Below are positions 18,421 through 27,846 of a stretch of DNA of 64,000 nucleotides, piece after piece. Source of the DNA: CAKZLS01 sp963786305 (GTDB lineage Bacteria > Pseudomonadota > Alphaproteobacteria > Rhodospirillales > Defluviicoccaceae). The DNA lies in the NCBI GenBank assembly GCA_963786305.1, contig CAWAYL010000008.1, positions 248,001-312,000 of the forward strand, written 5' to 3'. How positions within the stretch are numbered: position 1 is the first letter of the stretch; every line of letters begins with the position of its first letter. The notes beneath the pieces are model-generated. The model did not search any database. It was given only the letters and a program-made list of their open reading frames with translations, and was not told the origin of the DNA. Both the position numbers and the translations under genes were made by a program.

Positions 18421-19205
18421 ATGAGAGCGTTGGGAATTGCGGCGACGGGAATGCTCGCGCAGCAGCGGAATGTGGAAGTGGTCTCCAACAACCTGGCCAA
18501 CATGAACACCACGGGTTTCATGCGGCGCCGCACCGAGTTCCACGATCTCCTGTATCAGAACCTGCGGCGGGTCGGCTCGACCTCGTCGGACGCCGGTGAG
18601 ATTGTGCCGACGGGTGTGCAATTGGGGCTCGGCGTGAAGCTCGCGTCGGTGTATCGCATTCATGCCCAGGGGAACCTCACGGCCACCGACAACACCTTCG
18701 ACATGGCCATCCAGGGCAAGGGCTTTTTTCAGATCGAGCTGCCCGACGGCGAGACCGGCTACACCCGCGACGGTACCTTTCAGTTGAACGCCAACGGACA
18801 GCTGGTCACCCACGACGGCTACGCGGTGATTCCGGGATTACCGTTCCGGAAGACGCGGTCGACGTCACCATCAACCAGAGCGGCGAGGTGCTGGTGAAGC
18901 TGCAGGGCCAGGTCAACCTCCAGAACGTGGGCCAGTTGCAGCTCTCCACCTTCGCCAACGAGCCGGGCCTCCAGGCCATCGGCAGCAACCTGTTCACCGA
19001 AACGCCGGCTTCCGGATCGGCCACGGCCGGCACGCCGCAAACGTCCGGTTTCGGTAGCATTCTTCAAGGATTTCTTGAAACATCGAACGTAAACTCGGTG
19101 GAGGAAATCACCAACCTGATTTCGGCCCAACGGGCCTACGAGATGAATTCCAAAGTCATACAGACCGTCGACGAGATGATGGCTGTCCTCAACACACTGC
19201 GCTAG
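18421..19205 (+). CDS. flgG: Flagellar basal-body rod protein FlgG, one frameshift
   Basis: FlgG builds the distal rod. The first 137 residues show LGIAATGMLAQQRNVEVVSN, NNLANMNTTGFMRRRTEFHD and DMAIQGKGFFQIELPDGETG. The C-terminal part has FLETSNVNSVEEITNLISAQ and RAYEMNSKVIQTVDEMM. The frame breaks at about 18838. Restoring one G in the GGG run (VIPG|ITVPEDAVDVTIN) gives 261 residues, the typical FlgG length. Both halves are well conserved, so a sequence error is more likely than a true pseudogene. Confidence 0.93.
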
Positions 19206-19215
19206 GGAGATGGCG

Positions 19216-20238
19216 ATGCGATACCTCTTGGTGGTCTTCGCCATGCTCGGCGTGATCACATTTTCCACCCAGCTTCTGGCTGGTTCCAACACTCAACCTC
19301 TGGCTGGTTCCAACGCGCCGGCGGCCGCCACCGGCCACGCGGCGGTCGATCAACCGGTCATTCTCCGCGACGTCGGCGTGGTCAACGGCAACTTGGTGCG
19401 CCTCGGCGACCTGTTCATCAACGCCGGCGAGAAAGCGCTTCGCGATGTCGGATACGCCCCGGCGCCGGGCCGCAGAATGGTGTTCGACGCACGGACCCTG
19501 TACCGGCTGGCCCGGATCCATGGACTGAACTGGACGCCGATGTCGCTGCACGACAAGGCGGTCATCCAGCGAGAGAGCATCGTCGTGTCGGGGGCCGAGG
19601 TGGAGGACAGCATTCAAGCGGCGCTTCTCGACAAGGGCATCGACATCGAAGGCGTCGAAGTGGAGCTCAATAATCCCCTGTTGAAGCTCCATTTGCCCGC
19701 CGACGCTACCCAGACCGTCGAGGTCGAGGGATTGAACTACAGCGTGGGCAATGGCCGTTTCTCCGCGATCCTGACCATCCCGGCCGACGGTCTGAGCGTG
19801 CGCCGGGTCCGCGTGGCCGGCCGGGTTTATCGCATGTCGGGCGTCCCGGTCCTGGCGAGGCGCGTGATGCGCGGCGACATCATCACCGAACGGGACATCG
19901 AGTGGCTGCAACTGCGCAGCGGGCGGATCCCGCACAACACCGCGCTCGACGCCGCGGCGCTGGTGGGCCTCAGCCCCAAGCGGACGCTGCGCGCCGGCGC
20001 ACCCATTCGGATTTCCGAGGTTCAGCAGCCGATTCTCGTTTCGAAGGGCGCGCATGTGACCCTCGTTCTCGAAACGCCGAGCATGGTGCTGACCGCGCGC
20101 GGCCGGGCCCTGCAGAACGGCGGCCGCGGCGACACCATTCAAGTGACCAATGCGCAGAGCCATGCCGTTGTCGAGGGCGTGGTGACCAGTGCCGGGATCG
20201 TGGCCGTGAGCCCGTCCGGCGCGGTCGCGATCCATTAG
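19216..20238 (+). CDS. flgA: Flagellar P-ring assembly chaperone FlgA
   Basis: FlgA is a periplasmic chaperone for FlgI during P-ring formation. It has a signal peptide, a long alphaproteobacterial N-terminal region and a C-terminal SAF/ChapFlgA domain (VPVLARRVMRGDIITERDIE through IPHNTALDAAALVGLSPKRT and LRAGAPIRISEVQQPILVSK). ATG 19216 is preferred over 19210 because AGGGAG then sits six bases upstream. The mature N-terminus includes a short LAGSN repeat. It is directly downstream of flgG (10 bp) and upstream of flgH. Confidence 0.93.
   Translation: MRYLLVVFAMLGVITFSTQLLAGSNTQPLAGSNAPAAATGHAAVDQPVILRDVGVVNGNLVRLGDLFINAGEKALRDVGYAPAPGRRMVFDARTLYRLARIHGLNWTPMSLHDKAVIQRESIVVSGAEVEDSIQAALLDKGIDIEGVEVELNNPLLKLHLPADATQTVEVEGLNYSVGNGRFSAILTIPADGLSVRRVRVAGRVYRMSGVPVLARRVMRGDIITERDIEWLQLRSGRIPHNTALDAAALVGLSPKRTLRAGAPIRISEVQQPILVSKGAHVTLVLETPSMVLTARGRALQNGGRGDTIQVTNAQSHAVVEGVVTSAGIVAVSPSGAVAIH
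19275..19314 (+). repeat. Direct repeat in flgA signal-peptide region
   Basis: TCTGGCTGGTTCCAAC occurs twice, 24 bp apart, encoding LAGSN-TQP-LAGSN just after the FlgA signal peptide. It is probably a local in-frame duplication. Confidence 0.85.
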
Positions 20239-20251
20239 GAGGTTTTCGATC

Positions 20252-21016
20252 ATGGAACGGTTTTCTCTCAAATGTCTGTCCGTCGCGGCCATGGTGACGC
20301 TGGCCGCCGGCGCGTCGGGGTGCAGCAATCTCATGCGCCTGACCGAGATCGGCAGCGAGCCCTCGCTCAGCGAGTACAAGGACCCGACGCAGGCCCCGGA
20401 CTACCAGCCGGTGAGGCTGCCCATGCCGGCGGCCCAACTGCCCGAGGACAACCCGAACTCGCTGTGGCGGGCCGGCGCCAAGGCCTTCTTCAAGGATATC
20501 CGGGCCAAGGAAGTGGGCGATATCCTGACGGTTCGGCTCAGGCTCGACGACAAGGCCAAGCTCGAGAACAAGACGAACCGCGGTCGCGACGACAGTGAAA
20601 AGCAGGAAACCAATATCCTTCTCGGTTACGAAGCGTCGTTCAACCACGTGTTCGGCAACGACGCGGTCGCCCAGGGCGGCACCATGTTCGACTTCGGCAC
20701 CAAGATGGATACCGAGGGCGACGGCGCCATCGACCGCAGCGAGGAAGTGGAACTGACGGTGGCGGCGGTGGTCACCCAGAAGCTGCCCAACGGCGCTCTG
20801 GCCATTCTCGCCCGCCAGGAGGTTCGGGTGAACTACGAGCTTCGCGAGATGCTGGTCACCGGCGTGGTTCGAGCCCAGGATATCGACGCCGACAACTCCG
20901 TCTCGCACGAGAAGATCGCCGAGATGCAGGTGGCCTACGGCGGCCGCGGTACGCTCAGCGATCTGCAGCAGCCCCGCTGGGGGACCCAGGTTTGGGATAT
21001 CCTGTTCCCGTTCTAG
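20252..21016 (+). CDS. flgH: Flagellar L-ring protein FlgH
   Basis: FlgH is the outer-membrane lipoprotein forming the L-ring. The lipobox AGASGC places the lipidated Cys near residue 24. Family motifs include SLWRAGAKAFFKDIRAKEVG, GDILTVRLRLDDKAKLENKT and the C-terminal EKIAEMQVAYGGRGTLSDLQ. It has 254 residues. A strong Shine-Dalgarno (AGGAGG) precedes ATG 20252. It ends the flgFGAH operon and is followed by a clear terminator. flgI and flgJ, usually close by, are not in the window. Confidence 0.97.
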   Translation: MERFSLKCLSVAAMVTLAAGASGCSNLMRLTEIGSEPSLSEYKDPTQAPDYQPVRLPMPAAQLPEDNPNSLWRAGAKAFFKDIRAKEVGDILTVRLRLDDKAKLENKTNRGRDDSEKQETNILLGYEASFNHVFGNDAVAQGGTMFDFGTKMDTEGDGAIDRSEEVELTVAAVVTQKLPNGALAILARQEVRVNYELREMLVTGVVRAQDIDADNSVSHEKIAEMQVAYGGRGTLSDLQQPRWGTQVWDILFPF

Positions 21017-21041
21017 GCCGGTCGGTCCTCTACGCGGGCAA

Positions 21042-21068
21042 AAGGCCGTCGTTTCGCGACGGCCTTTT
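21042..21068 (+). terminator. Intrinsic terminator after flgH
   Basis: AAGGCCGTCG-TTTCG-CGACGGCCTT is a perfect 10-bp stem followed by TT. It lies 26 bp after the flgH stop and is flanked by A and T runs, so it may terminate both strands. Confidence 0.85.
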
Positions 21069-21142
21069 CCTTATGCGGTCGAACGGTGATCCGTAGAAAG
21101 ATGGCTTCGCAGAGAGATGAGAATGACAATCCAGGGAAATCG

Positions 21143-21559
21143 CTACTCGTCGCGGTGAGTCTTCTCCATCCGCTCGTGGCGTTCCTGCGCTTCCAGGCTC
21201 AAGGTGGCGATGGGGCGGGCTTCCAGGCGGGAAAGACTGATGGGTTCGTGGGTTTCCTCGCAATACCCGAACGAGCCCTCCTCCAACCTTTCCAGCGCTT
21301 CGTCGATCTTCGAAATCAGTTTGCGCGCGCGATCCCGGGTCCGGAGTTCGAGCGTACGGTTGGTTTCCGAAGACGCCCGGTCGGCGACGTCCGCTTCGCT
21401 GGACGCCCCTTGCTGCAGGTGGTGGAGTGTTTCGTTGGAATCGTCCAGCAAATCCGAACGCCAACGCAGCAGTTTCTTGCGGAAATACTCGAGCATCACC
21501 GGATTCATGAACGGCTCGTCATCGGATGGCCGGTAATCCGGCGGTACGGTCACGCTCAT
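21143..21559 (-). CDS. DksA/TraR-family RNA polymerase-binding protein with degenerate zinc finger
   Basis: DksA-type proteins bind the RNA polymerase secondary channel and tune transcription with ppGpp. The 138-residue protein has the N-terminal coiled coil (MLEYFRKKLLRWRSDLLDDS) and the C-terminal globular region with EALERLEEGSFGYCEETHEP and ISLSRLEARPIATLSLEAQE. Canonical DksA has four zinc cysteines; here only one Cys remains, so zinc binding is probably lost. ATG 21559 is preferred over a TTG six codons upstream. Its placement between flgH and fliX is a conserved alphaproteobacterial flagellar context. Confidence 0.88.
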   Translation of the reverse strand: MSVTVPPDYRPSDDEPFMNPVMLEYFRKKLLRWRSDLLDDSNETLHHLQQGASSEADVADRASSETNRTLELRTRDRARKLISKIDEALERLEEGSFGYCEETHEPISLSRLEARPIATLSLEAQERHERMEKTHRDE

Positions 21560-21728
21560 GGCATCCAGAATCCCCAAACGTCAGGCTCTCATGGCTAACT
21601 GGGGCGGAATATATTTTCCTGGCAACGTGGCGGCAAGCGCAATCTTATCGCGGCGCCGCGTCCAACTCTTTGAAATCGCGGCTTAAATGCTGCAGTGGCG
21701 AAGAAGGAGCGGCGAATCGCCGTCCGGT

Positions 21729-22160
21729 TTACGGTTTGCGGGTCAATTTGGCGATTTCGACTTCGGCGCGAAGCTCGATTTCGTCGATGACCGCGTTCAG
21801 CCGGGGATCGTCGCTTTGTTCGCGTTTCTCTCGCAGCATGCGCGCGAGGTCGGTCAGGCGCTCCTTGGAGACGCTGCCGTCGAGTATCCCCATCCGCAGG
21901 TCGTCGAGATGTTCGAGCACGTCGTTGCCGAATCGGCGAAGTTTGTTTTTCGCGGGCTCCGCGGTGGCGTCGAGGGTCTCTTGAACCGACAGGATGGAGC
22001 CGACGGAAAAGACCGCGCTCGCGCCGCCCATGGCGTTGGCCGATGGCGACGACGTGGTGCGTTGCAGCGTGCTGGCGAAGGCGCCATCGCTGCTCCGCGT
22101 GGCGGTCTTGCCTCGGGAGCCGTCGGTGCGCCGGTTGGTTTCGAGGGTGGTGATTTTCAT
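21729..22160 (-). CDS. fliX: Flagellar assembly regulator FliX
   Basis: FliX couples early basal-body assembly to activation of the sigma-54 activator FlbD in Caulobacter. The 143-residue protein starts MKITTLETNRR and has the family segments FSVGSILSVQETLDATAEPA, RFGNDVLEHLDDLRMGILDG and RLNAVIDEIELRAEVEIAKL. It is orphaned on the minus strand between the dksA-like gene and the iron transporter. Its presence fits the sigma-54-type promoters found before flgF and flgE. Confidence 0.93.
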   Translation of the reverse strand: MKITTLETNRRTDGSRGKTATRSSDGAFASTLQRTTSSPSANAMGGASAVFSVGSILSVQETLDATAEPAKNKLRRFGNDVLEHLDDLRMGILDGSVSKERLTDLARMLREKREQSDDPRLNAVIDEIELRAEVEIAKLTRKP

Positions 22161-22297
22161 CGCCTGTCTCGATCAATTTCTGGGTTTTACCGTCGCATCG
22201 TGCGTCGGCGCCAGTTAAGAGCGCGTTAAGCGCCGGCTGCCAGATGCTTAGCCCACACGTTTTGTGTTGAAATGGCACCGTGATGAGGCTAGCCTAG

Positions 22298-22320
22298 TTG
22301 CGAATGAGACGCATTTCCAA
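22298..22320. promoter_or_regulatory. Fur-like operator upstream of fbpA
   Basis: TTGCGAATGAGACGC followed by ATTTCCAA matches the extended alphaproteobacterial Fur-box form (TTGCAAATGAGAA/TCATTTGCAA) at about 19 of 23 positions. It lies 37 bp before the fbpA start codon. Confidence 0.6.
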
Positions 22321-22357
22321 TTAGAGTCCGCGCGAGCCGGGTCGGGAGAGAAAAATC

Positions 22358-23404
22358 ATGCCGAAGCGAATGTTTGTGGTTGCGCTGTCGTTGTTGATGC
22401 TTGGGGTCGGGGCCGGACCTTCCTGGTCCGCGACGGGCGACGAGGTGAACCTCTATTCCTATCGCCAGCCGTTTCTGATCCAGCCCATTCTCGACGCGTT
22501 CACGAAACGGACGGGAATCGAGGTCAACGCGGTCTATGCCAAGACCGGCATGCTGGAGCGCCTCAAGGCCGAAGGCGACAACAGTCCCGCCGACGTGGTT
22601 CTGACCGCCGACGTCGGCAGCCTCAACGACATGGTGGAGGCCGGCGTGCTGCAGCCGGTGTCGTCGCCGGTTCTGGAGCGCAACATTCCGGCGCAATACC
22701 GCCATCCCGACGGCCTATGGTATGGATTGACCATGCGGGGCCGGGTCATCCTCGCGAGCCGGGAGCGGGTCGGTCCCGACAGTGTGACCACTTACGAGGA
22801 TCTCGCCGACCCGGAGCTCAAGGGCCTCGTCTGCACGCGATCGGGCAAGCATGTCTACATGGTCTCGCTGATCGCCTCGGTGATCGCCCATGAAGGCGAG
22901 GACAAGGCGGAGGCATGGCTTCGGGGCGTCAAGGAGAACTTGGCGCGCAAGCCCCAGGGCAACGACCGCGCCCAGGCCCGGGCGGTTTACGAGGGCGTGT
23001 GCGATGTTGCCGTCGCCAATACCTACTACATGGGCAAGATGGCCACCAACGAAGAGAAACCGGAGCAGAAAGCCTGGGCAGAGGCGGTTCGCATCGTGTT
23101 CCCCGACCAGCAGGACCGGGGAACCCACGTTAACATCTCCGGCGCGGCCGTGACCAAGAGCGCCAAGCACCGCGAAAACGCGGTCAAACTTCTCGAGTTC
23201 CTGAGCGAAAACGACGCCCAGAAGCTTTACGCCGAGCAGAATTTCGAATATCCCGTCAAGCCGGGCGTGGCCATCGATCCGCTGGTGGCGTCGTGGGGCC
23301 CGTTCAAGGCCGACACGATGGACCTGTCGGAGGTCGCCACGTACCGGGCTGCGGCCTCGAAACTGGTTGACCGGGTCGGCTACGACCAAGGGCCCGATTC
23401 CTAG
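22358..23404 (+). CDS. fbpA: Iron(III) ABC transporter substrate-binding protein
   Basis: This FbpA/FutA-type periplasmic ferric-binding protein of 348 residues has a signal peptide ending near PSWSA. The first strand is VNLYSYRQPFLIQPILDAFT. The distal motif GVCDVAVANTYYMGKM contains the adjacent tyrosines that ligate iron in this family. HVNISGAAVTKSAKHRENAV is the conserved interlobe segment. It is the first gene of fbpABC behind a Fur-like box, so iron-repressed expression is expected. Confidence 0.94.
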   Translation: MPKRMFVVALSLLMLGVGAGPSWSATGDEVNLYSYRQPFLIQPILDAFTKRTGIEVNAVYAKTGMLERLKAEGDNSPADVVLTADVGSLNDMVEAGVLQPVSSPVLERNIPAQYRHPDGLWYGLTMRGRVILASRERVGPDSVTTYEDLADPELKGLVCTRSGKHVYMVSLIASVIAHEGEDKAEAWLRGVKENLARKPQGNDRAQARAVYEGVCDVAVANTYYMGKMATNEEKPEQKAWAEAVRIVFPDQQDRGTHVNISGAAVTKSAKHRENAVKLLEFLSENDAQKLYAEQNFEYPVKPGVAIDPLVASWGPFKADTMDLSEVATYRAAASKLVDRVGYDQGPDS

Positions 23405-23501
23405 GCAGCATCTTGCGGCGCGAGAGATTGCTTGGCATCGACGGGCCGGTGCGCGTCGTGCCAGCCATCCGTGTTTCCTTGGATAAAGCGAGACCGAAGT
23501 C

Positions 23502-25203
23502 ATGGGCACGGCGACGGCTGAAACGCATCAAACGCCTCTTCGGCGGCGTGTCTTGCGTTTCGGTCCCGGTGGCTGGACGCTTGGCGCGCTGGCCATCGCC
23601 GGCCTCGTCGCGGTGCCGCTGTTGGCGGTCGTCGTGCTCGCGTTCGATCCCGGCGACGATATCTGGCCGCACCTTTTCAGCACGGTTCTCCCGCTCTACG
23701 TAACAACCACGTTCGCGCTGATGTTCGGCGTCGGGCTCGGCACGATGGTGATCGGCGTCGGCACCGCATGGCTGACCACCATGTGCCGGTTTCCAGGCCG
23801 CCGCGTGTTCGACTGGGCGCTGTTGCTGCCGCTGGCGATGCCGGCCTACGTCATCGCCTATGTCTATACCGACATGCTGGAGTACGCCGGCCCGGTGCAG
23901 GGGATGGCGCGCGCGCTGTTCGGCTGGGAAACCCCCCGGGACTACTGGTTTCCCGAGATCCGCTCTCTCGGCGGCGCCATCGCGATGATGACCCTGGTGC
24001 TGTACCCTTACGTTTATCTGCTGTCGCGGGCCGCGTTCCTGGAGCAGTCGGTTTGCGTGCTGGAAGTCAGCCGCACCCTGGGCCGCGGTCCGTGGAGCGG
24101 TTTCTTCGACGTGGCCCTGCCGTTGGCCCGCCCGGCCATCGTCGTCGGCGTGTCGCTGGTGCTGATGGAGACCCTCAACGATTTCGGCACGGTGGATTTC
24201 TTCGCCGTCCCCACATTCACCGCCGGTATCTACGATGTCTGGCTCAACATGAACAGCGCCTCCGGGGCGGCGCAGCTGGCGGTGGTCATGCTGAGCGTGG
24301 TGCTGATCCTGATCGCCATGGAGCGCCTGGCGCGTCGCGGCCAGCGCTACCACCACACCACGACGCGCTATCGCGCGCTGCCGAGCTACCGGCTTCGCGG
24401 GCTTCGCCGGGCGCTCGCGGCCCTGGCCTGCGCGCTGCCGGTGGTGTTCGGTTTCATGCTGCCCGCCGCCGTGTTGCTCGACTTTCGCGCTGCGAACGCC
24501 GCCGGTCACCCGGGGCGGCCGTTTCCTCGACTATGCCGTCAACAGTTTGACGCTCTCGGTGGGCGCGGCGGCGGTGGCCGTTGCCGTCGGCCTTTTTCTG
24601 GCCTACGGGGTTCGCCTCGGCGGCGGCCGCATGCTGCGGGCGGCGGTGCGTTTCGCCGGTATCGGCTACGCGGTGCCGGGCGCCGTGCTGGCGGTGGGGG
24701 TGCTGATCCCGCTGGCGGCCCTCGACAATGCCGTCGACGGGGTCATGCGGCAGACCTTCGGGATCTCGACCGGACTGGTGCTCAGCGGCACCCTGTTCGC
24801 CCTGGTGTTCGCCTATGTCGCCCGGTTCCTGGCGCTGTCGCTCGGCACCGTCGAGGCCGGCCTCGGCAAGATCACCACCGGCATGGACGGCGCCGCCCGC
24901 ACGCTCGGGCGCGGACCGGGTCGCACGCTGCTCAGCGTCCATCTGCCGATGATGAAGGGCACCATCCTTACCGCCGCGATCCTGGTGTTCGTGGATTGCA
25001 TGAAGGAGCTGCCCATGACCGTCCTGCTCCGACCGTTCAATTTCGATACGCTCGCCACCTATGTTCACCAGTACGCGTCGTCGGAGCTGCTGGAGGAATG
25101 CGCGGCCGGCGCCCTGGCCATCGTCGCCGCCGGTATCCTGCCGGTGATCGCCCTCAGCATGACGATCCGCCGGTCGCGTCCCGGGACGGCGGCCGACAAA
25201 TGA
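23502..25203 (+). CDS. fbpB: Iron(III) ABC transporter permease, one frameshift
   Basis: This is a fused two-module permease of about 566 residues and roughly 12 helices, typical of FbpB. Each half has an EAA-like loop (VSRTLGRGPWSGFFDVALPL in the first, GAARTLGRGPGRTLLSVHLP in the second). The frame breaks at about 24483. Removing one T from the TTT in GACTTTCGC joins LLDF to ALRTPPVTRGG in the second half. The stop overlaps the fbpC ATG (ATGA). Confidence 0.92.
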
Positions 25204-26240
25204 ACGGCATCCGTCTCGACGGGGTGACGCATGCCTATGGCGCCGTGGCGGTGGTGCGCGGCGTCTCGTTGAGCGTCACGCCGGGCGAGGTGGCCTGCCT
25301 GCTGGGACCGTCGGGATGCGGCAAGACGACGCTGCTTCGCCTGGCCGCCGGGCTGGAGGTGGTTCAGCACGGCCGGGTCACCATCGGCGAAAAGCTCGTG
25401 GCCGACGGCGCCAGCGGCCTGCACGTGGCGCCGGAGCGCCGCCGGGTAGGACTGATGTTTCAGGACTATGCCCTGTTTCCCCACCTCACCGTGTTCGAGA
25501 ACATCGCGTTCGGCATCTCCCATCTGTCGGCGGAACGGCGCCGCTGGGTGCGCGCGGCACTGGCGCGCATGGGGCTCGCGGAGCACGCTCGGACCTATCC
25601 GCATACACTCTCGGGCGGCCAGCAGCAGCGGTGCGCGCTGTTGCGGGCGCTGGCGCCGGAGCCGGACGTGTTGCTGCTGGACGAACCGTTCTCCGGGTTG
25701 GACGTCACCCGCCGCGCCCAGGTGCGCGAGCAGACCCTGGAGCTTCTCCGCGAGGCCGGCATCGCCACCGTGATCGTTTCCCACGACCCCGAGGAGGCCA
25801 TGTTCATGTCCGACCGGCTGCTGATCATGGAGGACGGCGCGATCCTCCAGCATGGCGCGCCGGCGGAGATCTACCTGAACCCTCTCAACGTCTCCGTCGC
25901 CGAACTGTTCGGACCGCTGAACCGTATCGAGGGCGTCGTCGCCGACGGCCACATGGAGACCTGTCTCGGCCGGTTCGACGCCCGCGAGATGGCCACGGGG
26001 ACGCGCGCCGAGCTGTTGATCCGCCCCGAGGGTCTGGCGGTGGCGCCGCCCGGCGCGGGCGCGCCGGCGCGGGTGGCTTCGGCGCGGCTGCTCGGTCGCT
26101 CCAGCCATCTGCGGGTTGCCGTCGACGGTATCGAAAACCCGCTGGCGGTGCTCGTCCCGGGCGTCTATCTGCCGGATCCGGGAACGGCGGTTTCGCTGAA
26201 GGCGGATCCGGCCCAGGCGTTCGTGTTCGCTGCCCGGTAA
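25200..26240 (+). CDS. fbpC: Iron(III) ABC transporter ATP-binding protein
   Basis: This 346-residue ABC ATPase energises FbpB. It has Walker A LLGPSGCGKTTLLRLAAG, a Q-loop in VGLMFQDYALFPHLTVFENI, the signature LSGGQQQRCALLRALAPEPD, Walker B VLLLDEPFSGLD and the H-loop VIVSHDPEEAM. A C-terminal TOBE-like regulatory domain follows (about 240-346). It overlaps fbpB by ATGA and is the last gene of the fbp operon. Confidence 0.95.
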   Translation: MNGIRLDGVTHAYGAVAVVRGVSLSVTPGEVACLLGPSGCGKTTLLRLAAGLEVVQHGRVTIGEKLVADGASGLHVAPERRRVGLMFQDYALFPHLTVFENIAFGISHLSAERRRWVRAALARMGLAEHARTYPHTLSGGQQQRCALLRALAPEPDVLLLDEPFSGLDVTRRAQVREQTLELLREAGIATVIVSHDPEEAMFMSDRLLIMEDGAILQHGAPAEIYLNPLNVSVAELFGPLNRIEGVVADGHMETCLGRFDAREMATGTRAELLIRPEGLAVAPPGAGAPARVASARLLGRSSHLRVAVDGIENPLAVLVPGVYLPDPGTAVSLKADPAQAFVFAAR

Positions 26241-26343
26241 ATATTGCCGGCGACGGGCACAAAACACCGGTCGCGCCGATCGGCGTCCGCCTCTCAAAAC
26301 CGCCGAGTGCTTCAAATTCAACGTGTTAGCCGGAAAACTACAT

Positions 26344-26359
26344 TGGCCTGGGTCTTGCT
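26344..26359 (+). promoter_or_regulatory. Sigma-54 promoter upstream of flgE
   Basis: TGGCCTGGGTCTTGCT matches TGGC-N8-TTGC, with consensus GG and GC spacing. It lies 56 bp before flgE ATG 26416 and after the fbpC stop, giving flgE its own RpoN-dependent promoter. Confidence 0.8.
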
Positions 26360-26415
26360 TCCTTGAGAGCGGGACGGTCTATCCGTCCGCGGTTCGCCAA
26401 CCATCGGAGCCTGTC

Positions 26416-27708
26416 ATGAGTGTGAATGGTGCATTTACCTCCAGCGCGTCCGGGATGAACTCCCAGTCCCGCGCCCTCGAAGCCATCGGCGCCAATGTGG
26501 CCAACGTGGCGACCAACGGATACAAACGGACGGACATCAATTTCGAGACGCTGGTGAGCCGCACCTGGTCGAGCCTCGGGAGCGGCGATCTGGCGCCGTC
26601 CGGCAGCATCCATTCCGACATGGGCGGCGTCCGGGCCAACGCCTATTCGCGCATCAGCGAGCAGGGCCAGGTCAACAGCACCGGCGGCGACATGGACCTG
26701 GCGCTGATCGGCCGCGGGTTCTTTGTTTATAACACCGATGTCGGCGGCGGCGGCGCCGAGCTTTACGGCCGCGACGGCGCCTTCGGCACCGGTGTCGGTC
26801 CGGCGATCACCGTCACCGATCCCGACGGCACCAATTTCACCACCAACGAAACCTATCTGGTGGACGGCAACGGCTATTTCGTGCAGGGATGGCGTGCCAA
26901 CCCCGACGGCACCTTTCCCGGCGACACCGGTGGCCTCAGTTCCATCCGCCTCGACCCCTATGCCTTTCCGAGCGACGGCCAGGCCACCAGCCAGGCCGAG
27001 CTGTCGCTCAACCTGCCTGCCACCGCCCCGGTCGGCGAGGTCGACGGCTTCGCCCTGGATATCTTCGATTCTGTCGGCGACATCCGGACGCTGGAGATGC
27101 ACTTCACCAAGACCGCCGCCAACAACTGGGACGTCACCATGAGCGGCGAGAGCGGCGACGCGGTCAACTTCGCGCCGTCGGTGCCGCTCAGCTTTAATTC
27201 TCTCGGCGCCCTCACCAGCCCCTCGCAGTTCACCGTCGGCATTGCCCATGCCAGCGGCGCCGCGAGCAACTTCGTTCTCGACGTCGGCGGGTTTACCCAA
27301 TTTTCGGCGCCGCTGCTGGAGCGCGACTTTGATCGCGACGGCTTCCCGCCGGGCGTCCTGAAGTCGTTCGATTTCGACGCCGACGGCGTCATACATGGCA
27401 TGTTTTCCAACGGCCAGGTCCAGCCGCTTTACCGCCTCGGCATCGCCAACGTCCCCAACCCCGACGGCCTTCGCATGCTCAGCGGCAACGTCTTCACGCT
27501 CGGCGAGGATTCCGGCGCCGTCACCGTGGGCGTGGCCGGGGAGGGCGGTCTTGCCACCATCAACCCGGAGGCGTTGGAGCTCTCCAACGTGGAGCTGGCC
27601 GACGAATTTACCCGCATGATCATGACCCAGCGGGCCTACAGCTCGTCGGCGACGGTGTTCAAGACCGTCGACGAAATGCTCCAGACGGCGGCCCAGCTCA
27701 AACGATGA
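26416..27708 (+). CDS. flgE: Flagellar hook protein FlgE
   Basis: FlgE polymerises into the hook. The N-terminal rod signature is AFTSSASGMNSQSRALEAIG followed by NVANVATNGYKRTDINFETL, the core has GDMDLALIGRGFFVYNTD, and the C-terminus has ELADEFTRMIMTQRAYSSSA and FKTVDEMLQTAAQLKR. ATG 26416 gives 430 residues; the upstream in-frame extension covers the sigma-54 promoter and is rejected. It stands alone, apart from the flgFGAH block. Confidence 0.94.
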   Translation: MSVNGAFTSSASGMNSQSRALEAIGANVANVATNGYKRTDINFETLVSRTWSSLGSGDLAPSGSIHSDMGGVRANAYSRISEQGQVNSTGGDMDLALIGRGFFVYNTDVGGGGAELYGRDGAFGTGVGPAITVTDPDGTNFTTNETYLVDGNGYFVQGWRANPDGTFPGDTGGLSSIRLDPYAFPSDGQATSQAELSLNLPATAPVGEVDGFALDIFDSVGDIRTLEMHFTKTAANNWDVTMSGESGDAVNFAPSVPLSFNSLGALTSPSQFTVGIAHASGAASNFVLDVGGFTQFSAPLLERDFDRDGFPPGVLKSFDFDADGVIHGMFSNGQVQPLYRLGIANVPNPDGLRMLSGNVFTLGEDSGAVTVGVAGEGGLATINPEALELSNVELADEFTRMIMTQRAYSSSATVFKTVDEMLQTAAQLKR

Positions 27709-27846
27709 CTGGCCGGTATGGGAGGATGGCGGTGATGGTGATCGACGTGGCGGCCTGATTCCGAGACGACGCCACGTGTCGTCAATAAAGCGCCGGTAAT
27801 AACAACGACCGTCGGTATAAACCGCCGAAAGCCGGTCCGCGCTCCG

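Noticed and set aside
27709..27846. Short repeats and hairpins just after flgE
   Set aside because: No stem longer than a few bases and no T-run, so no terminator could be supported.
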